Part shown: one piece after another, positions 1-5,069 of the stretch
Numbering within the stretch: the stretch's first letter is position 1
How the letters are laid out: every line of letters starts with the position of its first letter
Translations under genes and position numbers: made by a program
Source: Bacteroidaceae bacterium
GTDB lineage: Bacteria > Bacteroidota > Bacteroidia > Bacteroidales > Bacteroidaceae
Assembly (NCBI GenBank): GCA_017450985.1
Contig: JAFSSN010000043.1
Coordinates: forward strand, 1-32,374
Direction: 5' to 3'
Length of the DNA: 32,374 nt
The notes under the pieces: generated by a model
What the model was told of the DNA's origin: nothing
The model's input: the letters and a program-made list of their open reading frames with translations, nothing else
Databases searched by the model: none

Positions 1-288
1 ATCATCTTCTTCATACTCGTTGTCGCGACTGCTGTGAGGTTTCACCCACTTCTTTGTGTATGGTAAGCACAATTCCACTGCATGGGAAAAGGCCAGGTCA
101 AGAACGCGCGTCACACGTTCTATGTTGCCTTCTTCGCAGATGTCGGCTACCATATGACGAGCATGTTCATCTTCGCTCTTCATGGTGTCCCATTCTTTGA
201 AGGCATTTCCCTTGATGTCTGCAAGCAATTCCTTCCTCTCGAAGCGAAGCGTTGCATGTCTATTGTCGTTGATACATCTGCACTCCAT
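1..288 (-). CDS. Hypothetical phage protein, cut by the left edge
   Basis: An open minus-strand frame starts at an ATG at 288 and runs off the window after 96 codons (first residues MECRCINDNRHATLRFERKE). It has no stop within the window. The visible part is hydrophilic and rich in charged helix-forming residues, with an acidic tail at the cut end. It follows the 152-aa gene by about 20 nt on the same strand, so it is probably the next gene of the same transcript. There is no signal peptide or membrane segment. I do not recognise a domain. The position after the lysis and tail genes suggests a virion or assembly role, but that is inference only. Confidence 0.7.
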   Translation of the reverse strand, partial: MECRCINDNRHATLRFERKELLADIKGNAFKEWDTMKSEDEHARHMVADICEEGNIERVTRVLDLAFSHAVELCLPYTKKWVKPHSSRDNEYEEDD

Positions 289-307
289 CTTGAAAAGTAA
301 TTTGTTG

Positions 308-766
308 TTAATCGTTACTGTGCCTACTCGGCCTCTTCCTGTGATATATCTTCCTTTCTACGTCGACCATGAAGCCCAATGCATCTGCCGCATACTTGGC
401 CTCATCATCAGGACTGGTTATCTTGTACCACTTGCTCGCTATCATGTTCACGAAGAAGTTCTGAAGACTGTCCTCTATGGTTGCGTTCAGATTGGTGTCG
501 TACAGACTCGGCATTTCCATCACTACCTTGTAGCACGGATTGTCGCCTTCCACACCGCTCTCGATGTCACGCGCATAGTGCATCAGCTTTTCTGTCGCTG
601 CTGAACATGCTGCCTTCCAGAACTGCTCAAGCTGAGCCGCGTCGCTGTCGGTTGCCGACATACGCTCGTAGCTGTCTTCTTCTCCTTTCTTGCGACTGCC
701 ACCGTAGCTCGTCAGACGCTTAACCTCTTCCAGTACAGTGTTCTTGTCTATCGTATATGTTACTCG
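308..766 (-). CDS. Hypothetical protein, 152 aa
   Basis: The frame can be extended upstream to 871, but that would overlap the spanin-like gene. The ATG at 766 lies 5 nt after that gene's stop and is preceded by a GAAAAGG purine tract, so I take 766 as the start (protein begins MRVTYTIDKNTVLEEVKR). The protein is soluble and mainly helical. Its C-terminal third has a Trp-Tyr-Lys stretch followed by a basic end (YHRKRPSRHSND). It is probably translated from the same message as the lysis genes. Similar short proteins occur in Bacteroidales phages near tail genes as far as I recall, but I cannot name a function. Confidence 0.75.
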   Translation of the reverse strand, partial: RVTYTIDKNTVLEEVKRLTSYGGSRKKGEEDSYERMSATDSDAAQLEQFWKAACSAATEKLMHYARDIESGVEGDNPCYKVVMEMPSLYDTNLNATIEDSLQNFFVNMIASKWYKITSPDDEAKYAADALGFMVDVERKIYHRKRPSRHSND

Positions 767-771
767 CATAG

Positions 772-1185
772 CTAAAACCTTTTCATGTATAATTTTGCGA
801 CTTGCCACACACTCCATACAAGCATCGCTATCATCGCCAATGTCCCAACCGTTATCCGCGTCACCTGCCACCAGCTCAGTTGCTTTTCTACATACTCGGT
901 GACAGGGTAGGGGACTGGCACGCTGTCGGTCCTGCTTATATAAGTGGTGTCATGAACATTCTTCTCGATATATTTAGTGTGCCAACGCTCTTGCCAAAGG
1001 TATATCGTGTCGCCTTTCTGCTTCTCACTCACGTAGATGCTGTCGTGAAGCCATATCGAATCTCTCTGCTCCTTTGTGATAAAGCATGTGTCGGTGCGGA
1101 CTTCGGGAACAGTTATCACCATCATCTTCGTCTTGCAGCCTGCCAGCAGTATTGTCAGCAGTAATATGAATATCGTCTTTTTCAT
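772..1185 (-). CDS. Candidate unimolecular spanin (lipoprotein with C-terminal membrane segment)
   Basis: The 137-aa protein starts with a lipoprotein signal (KKTIFILLLTILLAGC) with the lipobox cysteine at residue 17. A polar periplasmic stretch follows, rich in D-T-I/Y motifs (about 20-105), and a single hydrophobic segment lies near the C-terminus (about 110-131) ending in KLYMKRF. An outer-membrane lipid anchor plus an inner-membrane C-terminal segment in one chain is the layout known for u-spanins such as phage T1 gp11, which fuse inner and outer membranes in the last step of lysis. The start codon overlaps the amidase stop by 4 nt (ATGA), which puts it inside the lysis cassette. The family assignment is by topology, not by sequence motif. 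An unrelated lipoprotein is the alternative. Confidence 0.65.
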   Translation of the reverse strand: MKKTIFILLLTILLAGCKTKMMVITVPEVRTDTCFITKEQRDSIWLHDSIYVSEKQKGDTIYLWQERWHTKYIEKNVHDTTYISRTDSVPVPYPVTEYVEKQLSWWQVTRITVGTLAMIAMLVWSVWQVAKLYMKRF

Positions 1186-1772
1186 AATGTCTTCTTGATG
1201 TACTTGATTATTCCTTCTGCATGCGCACAGGCCAGCTTGTTGCAGAATGCGTTGTCGGCCAGCAGCGCAACATCTTCTCTGTTGTCCTGGAACAGATTTT
1301 CTGTCAGTACGGCTGCACAGTTGGTGTCACGGCAGATGCCTAAGTTCTGCGTCCAGTATGGCTCTTTCGGCAAGTACTTCCTTACCTTGATGCCATGTGC
1401 CGACACTTCTTCGGCCAGGCAGGTCGCAAGCGTCTTGCTGCGAGAGGAGGCATTGGTGCTGACGTGCGACGAGAAGCCGCGGGCATCGTGCCACTTGCCA
1501 TCGCTGCCTGCTGCATTGTTGTGGATTGACACCAACAGGACATTCTTCGCACCAAGTGTCTTGCAGATAGCGTTCACCCTTCTGCACCTCTCCTTGATGC
1601 TCACATCGGTGTCCTCCGTCACTATCCGCTCCGCATCTATGCCAAGCGATTTAAGCACACCGACAAGACGGTCTGCAAACTGACGTGCCCATAGGTATTC
1701 GCGGTGCGTGCCATCTGGACTGCGCTTGCCGGCTGTGTTACTTCCGTGGCCGTTGTCAACTAAGACTTTCAT
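1182..1772 (-). CDS. N-acetylmuramoyl-L-alanine amidase (endolysin, Amidase_3 type)
   Basis: This 196-aa single-domain enzyme should cut the amide bond between N-acetylmuramic acid and L-alanine in peptidoglycan at the end of infection. The Amidase_3 zinc site is visible: H9 in VDNGHG, E25 in the REYLW stretch and H84 in VSIHNN. The catalytic-type glutamate is E158 in VLTENLF. There is no signal peptide, so export depends on the holin encoded just upstream. Its ATG at 1772 lies inside the last 17 nt of the holin gene, and its stop overlaps the start of the spanin-like gene, so the three genes are translationally coupled. There is no added cell-wall-binding domain, as usual for phages of Gram-negative hosts. 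Confidence 0.93.
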   Translation of the reverse strand: MKVLVDNGHGSNTAGKRSPDGTHREYLWARQFADRLVGVLKSLGIDAERIVTEDTDVSIKERCRRVNAICKTLGAKNVLLVSIHNNAAGSDGKWHDARGFSSHVSTNASSRSKTLATCLAEEVSAHGIKVRKYLPKEPYWTQNLGICRDTNCAAVLTENLFQDNREDVALLADNAFCNKLACAHAEGIIKYIKKTL

Positions 1773-2271
1773 CTTCTCCTCCTTCTTCGTTTAGTATTTT
1801 ATCCACTTCATCCTCGCTGATTTGCAGCTTGCTCGCTATCTCTCCTGTCAAGGCTTTCTTCATCAGTCGCAGGAAAAGGAATCGCGGATATAATATCAGC
1901 ATGCTTGCGCACGAGCTCCAGAACTCCACCAACACAATGGCCGCGCCTATAATTGATGCCGAGAAGGTAGTGTCTGTTATCTTGTCCAATCCTACGAACA
2001 CAAACAGCGCACAGCCATAGACAGCCAGCTTCGCTATCGTTAGCCGTGCAAGCTCGCTCAAGGTAAACTTCCCCTGCTTAACGCTTACTGCGATGCCCCA
2101 AACCGCATCGAGCAATGTAACGGCCACAACGAGCAAGACCACGAAGCTGTGTCCGGCAAAGTAATCGAGTATGAACAAGCCGAGCAAGGCGCACCAACCG
2201 CCAAAGGTGGTCAATGCGCTTGCCAGCTTCAGGATGGCATGCCATAAGATATTTCCTATTACTTCCATCAT
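1756..2271 (-). CDS. Phage holin (holin_4 / toxin-secretion-lysis holin type)
   Basis: The 171-aa protein has about four hydrophobic segments (roughly 17-38, 43-64, 81-97 and 104-128). The connecting motif LLDAVWGIAVSVKQGKF followed by SELARL is characteristic of the phage_holin_4 family. The C-terminus is a charged cytoplasmic tail (KLQISEDEVDKILNEEGG). Holins form inner-membrane lesions that let the endolysin reach the cell wall. The gene starts 4 nt inside the end of the preceding 130-aa gene (ATGA overlap) and overlaps the amidase by 17 nt. That spacing supports a lysis cassette ordered holin, endolysin, spanin. Confidence 0.88.
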   Translation of the reverse strand: MMEVIGNILWHAILKLASALTTFGGWCALLGLFILDYFAGHSFVVLLVVAVTLLDAVWGIAVSVKQGKFTLSELARLTIAKLAVYGCALFVFVGLDKITDTTFSASIIGAAIVLVEFWSSCASMLILYPRFLFLRLMKKALTGEIASKLQISEDEVDKILNEEGGEDESLS

Positions 2272-2660
2272 ACCTCGAAATACTTCCTGATGTTGAACAC
2301 TTTGTCCTTATCTTTCAGCTTGTCAAGAGCAAGGTGGTAGCACAGTTCGAGCATCTGGCTTTCATCGCTGACATACTTAGCCAGCGTCTCGCCGCTGTCG
2401 CTTGCAATCATACTAATGGTGGTAATGAGCGCACACTCGTTGTAGTATGGCTCCTCAGCCAATGCAAGCCCCTTAGCCTCCAAGCCTCGCTTGATGTGGT
2501 CGCGTGTCCACTTCGGAGCAGGAGACATCATCGAAACGATTTCCTCTGCTTCCTTCCTTGTAAGGTAGTTGTCCCAACAAATCGCGCACAGCTCTTCAAG
2601 CAGTTCTTCTGCCTTTGCTGGTGCGTGTTCGCTTACATAGGTCATAGCCTCGCGCATCAC
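2268..2660 (-). CDS. Conserved hypothetical protein, 130 aa, first gene of the lysis transcript
   Basis: A soluble, helical protein. It has an acidic N-terminal part (AEELLEELCAICWDNYLTRKEAEEIV), a central 'MSPAPKWTRDHI' motif and a C-terminal 'LALDKLKDKDKVFNIRKYF' motif. I recall very similar motif strings in many Bacteroidales phage proteins of unknown function (a DUF7841-like family), usually next to holins. A GGAAAGG ribosome-binding site precedes the ATG at 2660. The stop overlaps the holin start by 4 nt. It is the first gene after the 176-nt gap at 2661-2836, so a promoter in that gap likely serves this gene and the lysis genes. A regulatory or structural role is possible and neither is shown. 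Confidence 0.8.
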   Translation of the reverse strand: MMREAMTYVSEHAPAKAEELLEELCAICWDNYLTRKEAEEIVSMMSPAPKWTRDHIKRGLEAKGLALAEEPYYNECALITTISMIASDSGETLAKYVSDESQMLELCYHLALDKLKDKDKVFNIRKYFEV

Positions 2661-2670
2661 CTTTCCATTT

Positions 2671-2684
2671 AGTTTACGTAAACT
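2671..2684. promoter_or_regulatory. 14-bp perfect palindrome, candidate operator
   Basis: AGTTTACGTAAACT is identical on both strands. It lies 10 nt upstream of the 130-aa gene and just downstream of a candidate -7 box (2690-2697), close to where transcription would begin. The position suits an operator for a dimeric repressor that controls lysis timing. No repressor gene is visible in this window. The rest of the gap 2661-2836 is AT-rich, and I see no further gene or clear terminator in it. Confidence 0.4.
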
Positions 2685-2689
2685 TTATG

Positions 2690-2697
2690 CAAAAATA
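2690..2697 (-). promoter_or_regulatory. Candidate Bacteroidota -7 promoter box (TATTTTTG) for the lysis genes
   Basis: On the minus strand the sequence reads TATTTTTG, which fits the Bacteroidota -7 consensus TAnnTTTG. It lies about 30 nt upstream of the 130-aa gene start. No convincing -33 TTTG element is present at the usual distance, so this is a moderate to weak call. The same octamer occurs upstream of the scaffold gene at 14624-14631. Confidence 0.4.
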
Positions 2698-2836
2698 GGT
2701 AATTTTAGCAGTATAATGATTTTAACTTTAACACTCCATGCATATTTTTTAAGTTTCTATTTTTTCTTCAATCTCACTCTCAGGTTCCTGCCAAAAAATC
2801 CGCAGAAAAGATACTTCCAAAAACCACATTCTGTGC

Positions 2837-3217
2837 TCATGGCTGTTCTATACCAAGCTCGGCGCAGTCTGCGTCAATCTGTCTCTTGATGGCTGCACGC
2901 TCGGTAAGGAAGTTCGTGTATCTCGCTATCTTGGCCTGTGCTTCTTTTCCACTATATACCCCAAGGTTAGCAGCATTGTACTCGTTCACAAGCTTCTGCT
3001 CGTAGTTGCTCGGCCAGATGTGGCTTACAACGGCTTCGGTTATCTTGTTGCTCGATACTGGAGGCCAAACGGTAACTTCCTCACACTGCCATTGCGTGCG
3101 CTCGCCTTCGCTTTCTGAACTCTCGGGAGCGGACACTTCTTGAATGTTCCAACGGTAGATATAGCTCCCGTTGCCTACTGCCTCGTATTTCGAGGGCTTC
3201 ATGTCGTAATATGCCAT
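2837..3217 (-). CDS. Hypothetical phage protein, 126 aa, downstream of the reverse transcriptase
   Basis: The protein begins MAYYDMKPSKYEAVGNGSY with a 'YIYRWNIQEV' motif, then a polar Ser/Glu linker (about 33-40) and a helical C-terminal half (NEYNAANLG to DADCAELG). The YRWNIQEV followed by WQCEEVTV pattern resembles small proteins encoded beside tail-fibre genes in Bacteroidales phages. A fibre-associated or chaperone role is a guess. Its first 137 nt overlap the 3' end of the reverse transcriptase gene in another frame. This is long for an overlap and suggests one gene extended into the other. There is no signal peptide or membrane segment. Confidence 0.75.
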   Translation of the reverse strand: MAYYDMKPSKYEAVGNGSYIYRWNIQEVSAPESSESEGERTQWQCEEVTVWPPVSSNKITEAVVSHIWPSNYEQKLVNEYNAANLGVYSGKEAQAKIARYTNFLTERAAIKRQIDADCAELGIEQP

Positions 3218-4295
3218 AATAGGTTTCGTTTTTGATTATTGATTTCAATAGATGTTTGCTGTCACTATGTTTTGCCCATCCTATCCAAGGTGCGATTGCC
3301 ATCTTGTACTCCTTATACGGCACTGACGGCTCCTTCGCGTTCAGCTTCGCTACTGCCCTGCACATGTTCTGCTTGATGCTCTTGCGCAAGAGCTTCTGGT
3401 TACGGTAGAACTTGTAGCCTACATAGTCAAGGGCGCGACCATGCTTGTCGTAGCGGTTATATGCTATGGGGAAGACCTGATAATTGTCCTTGACGTTCAA
3501 TTTAAGCTTGTCATGCAGGTAATGACGTATGGACGTGAATGCCTTGTGCAAATCCTCCTTGTTGTCCGAGAAGAATACGATGTCGTCTGCATACTCCGTA
3601 GCATCGAAAGGATTCTGCCTGCCTATCTCTGTGTGCAGACGCTCATTCACCCAGTGCATGAAATAGGAAAGCATCAGGTTGGCAAGATACTGACTCAGGT
3701 AATTGCCTATCGGAAGTCCGGGAGCGGAGTCTATAATCTCGTCAAGCAACCAAAGCAAATCCTTGTCCTTGATTTTCCTGCGCACGATGCATTTCAGCAC
3801 ATCGTGGTCTATGGACGGATAGAACTTCTTGATGTCGATTTTCAGACAATAGAGCGGCCTGCCTTCAAACTTGCGGATGATGTTGTCCACTCGTCTTGCA
3901 CAGCCTTCTATGCCTCTGTCCTTAATGCATGAATACGTGTTGTAAGTGAATACGGACACCCAAATCGGCTCCAGTACATTCAAAATGGCATGGTGCACGA
4001 TACGGTCAGGGTAGTATGGCAGTCGGTAGATGATGCGCTCCTTCGGCTCGTACACCTTGAAGATGTCGTATTCCGATGTCTTGAAGGTCTTGGTGCGAAG
4101 AGCTTCGTGCAGACGCAGAATGTTGGCCTCGCGGTTGCGGTCATGGACACGCACACCGTAGCTCTTCTGTTTCCCTTTGCGGGCCTTCTCGTCTGCCAGC
4201 CGAAGGTTATCCAGCGAGATAATCTTTTCGTAAAGGTTTCCTACACGTTTCATCTTTTGCCATTGCTTCCGTGCTTTTTTAGCACGGCCTTTCAT
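3081..4295 (-). CDS. Diversity-generating retroelement reverse transcriptase
   Basis: This 404-aa enzyme would copy the template-repeat RNA into cDNA with errors at adenines, and that cDNA then replaces the variable repeat. RT motifs are in order: the catalytic aspartate D154 in 'KIDIKKFYPSIDH', the DGR-type motif 'GLPIGNYLSQYLA' (193-205, in place of the QGxxxSP seen in retroviral and group II enzymes), and the catalytic box YADD at 235-238. The template repeat lies 111 nt upstream, as in phage BPP-1, where the intervening RNA is needed for cDNA synthesis. The start is ambiguous: ATG 4295, or ATG 4253 (MKRVGNLYEKI), which matches the usual beginning of these enzymes better. Residues 360-404 form an unusual very basic tail that overlaps the 126-aa gene. 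Confidence 0.95.
   Translation of the reverse strand: MKGRAKKARKQWQKMKRVGNLYEKIISLDNLRLADEKARKGKQKSYGVRVHDRNREANILRLHEALRTKTFKTSEYDIFKVYEPKERIIYRLPYYPDRIVHHAILNVLEPIWVSVFTYNTYSCIKDRGIEGCARRVDNIIRKFEGRPLYCLKIDIKKFYPSIDHDVLKCIVRRKIKDKDLLWLLDEIIDSAPGLPIGNYLSQYLANLMLSYFMHWVNERLHTEIGRQNPFDATEYADDIVFFSDNKEDLHKAFTSIRHYLHDKLKLNVKDNYQVFPIAYNRYDKHGRALDYVGYKFYRNQKLLRKSIKQNMCRAVAKLNAKEPSVPYKEYKMAIAPWIGWAKHSDSKHLLKSIIKNETYYGILRHEALEIRGSRQRELYLPLEHSRSVRSREFRKRRRAHAMAV
4269..4287. other. Hairpin at the reverse transcriptase start
   Basis: CCGTGCT and AGCACGG form a perfect 7-bp stem with a 5-nt loop. It lies just after the upstream ATG (4295) and 16 nt before the alternative ATG (4253). If 4253 is the true start, the hairpin belongs to the untranslated RNA between template repeat and reverse transcriptase. 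There it could shape the reverse-transcription substrate or limit translation. No U-run follows, so it is not an intrinsic terminator. Confidence 0.5.
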
Positions 4296-4406
4296 TCTTT
4301 GCTTACATAATCGGGGCGTTCGGTTTCCCTACTAACTCCTTTCTGATTTCTGATGTTTTTTGCCAAGAGGCAGGGCTGCTGTTCCGTTTTTTCGTTCCTT
4401 ATTCTG

Positions 4407-4524
4407 TAAGTATAGGTGAGAGCCGATGTTCGCATTCGTGTTCGAGGGGGTGTTATTCGAGTTCGCATAAGCGAAGCCCGCATTCGCACCGTTATTCGCG
4501 TTACCGCCGAAGAGAACACCACGC
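4407..4524 (-). repeat. DGR template repeat (TR), 118 bp
   Basis: This non-coding copy aligns without gaps to 5082-5199 (VR) over 118 bp. The two differ at 19 positions, and at each the coding-sense (minus) base in this copy is A. The copy is rich in AAC and AAT codons if read in the VR frame, the usual form of DGR templates. In coding sense the changes from template to VR are 12 A-to-G, 4 A-to-C and 3 A-to-T. All 90 non-adenine positions are identical. A frame reads through it (4332-4625) but starts at a TTG and shows no independent coding signal. Flanks: 111 nt to the reverse transcriptase and 93 nt to the 124-aa gene. Confidence 0.97.
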
Positions 4525-4586
4525 TCGGAAACAGCCAACCGTTTTGTTTCGTATGTGGCGTTGTTTACGCCGCCACCTTGCATTTT

Positions 4587-4604
4587 GCCCGCATTCTTGC
4601 GGGC
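4587..4604. other. Hairpin upstream of the template repeat
   Basis: GCCCGCA and TGCGGGC form a perfect 7-bp GC-rich stem with a 4-nt loop. It lies between the 124-aa gene and the template repeat, about 60 nt before the template in the transcription direction. A second, weaker pairing (GTGGCG with CGCCAC, about 4555-4576) lies closer to the template. Structured RNA flanking the template is expected for a DGR RNA. The stem is not followed by a U-run in the minus direction. Confidence 0.45.
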
Positions 4605-4617
4605 TTCCACTCCTCCA

Positions 4618-4992
4618 TCACTCAAAGTAAAACCTGTTGCCTTCCGAGCGCATTGTCACTCGTCTTGGGAACTTGTTTAGTTCTTTGATTTTCTGTAACA
4701 CATAGAGGATGTCCGAAGAGCCTGTGAAGAACTTCTGCGCTTCACTCTCTGGGCTGTTCCTGTCTGGCCGTATCTGAACGAGCGTCTGCCCGCTCGTTCC
4801 CTTGGCCTTCGAGAAGCGTGTCGGCACATCTTCGATGAAGTCAAATACCCAAAACGACGTGTTCACAATCTTCGACTGCTTCACCTCGTCACCTTTCAGA
4901 GAGCGGCTGTTGGTGTCACGCGGAATGTTTAGGAAGGCAAGACTGCCATCATCATGTTCCATATTCTCGTTATTCATTGTGTTGTTTGTCAT
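4618..4992 (-). CDS. DGR-embedded hypothetical protein, 124 aa, candidate accessory factor
   Basis: The gene sits between the variable gene and the template repeat, the place where Avd is encoded in canonical DGRs such as BPP-1. The sequence does not look like Avd, a basic four-helix protein. It has a disordered Asn-rich start (about 1-20), then a mixed beta/alpha region with 'SFWVFDFIEDVP', 'GQTLVQIRPDRNS', 'SSDILYVLQKIKELNKFPRRV' and a final 'MRSEGNRFYFE'. That is compatible with a small nucleic-acid-binding fold. Starts at ATG 4992, 4977 or 4962 are all possible, and none has a clear ribosome-binding site. Its role in retrohoming is inferred from position only. A fibre chaperone is the main alternative. 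Confidence 0.75.
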   Translation of the reverse strand: MTNNTMNNENMEHDDGSLAFLNIPRDTNSRSLKGDEVKQSKIVNTSFWVFDFIEDVPTRFSKAKGTSGQTLVQIRPDRNSPESEAQKFFTGSSDILYVLQKIKELNKFPRRVTMRSEGNRFYFE

Positions 4993-5012
4993 TGGTTAAT
5001 GTTTTTTTTGGT

Positions 5013-5051
5013 GTCCGCTGCCCATTGGCTTTCGCTGTCAGGGCAGCGGAC
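5013..5051. other. Hairpin/cruciform immediately downstream of the DGR variable repeat
   Basis: GTCCGCTGCCC (5013-5023) and GGGCAGCGGAC (5041-5051) are perfect 11-bp inverted copies around a 17-nt loop. The structure begins 19 nt after the stop codon of the variable gene and 30 nt after the end of the VR. In BPP-1-type DGRs a hairpin or cruciform just 3' of the VR directs target recognition. No equivalent follows the TR here, as expected for a target-only element. In the transcription direction an A-run follows, not a U-run, so terminator function is unlikely. Confidence 0.7.
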
Positions 5052-5069
5052 GTAGTTTCGTGGCTTCGC

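Noticed and set aside
308..871. Longer 187-codon form of the 152-aa gene
   Set aside because: The extra 35 codons overlap the spanin-like gene's membrane segment. The internal ATG at 766 has a purine tract and follows that gene's stop directly.
4332..4625. A 97-codon minus-strand frame covering the template repeat
   Set aside because: It begins at a TTG inside the end of the 124-aa gene, has a low-complexity sequence, and spans hairpins. The adenine-only difference pattern identifies the segment as a DGR template, which is normally untranslated.
5013..5051. Hairpin read as a transcription terminator of the variable gene
   Set aside because: In the minus direction the stem is followed by an A-rich, not U-rich, stretch. 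The placement after the VR fits the DGR target hairpin better.
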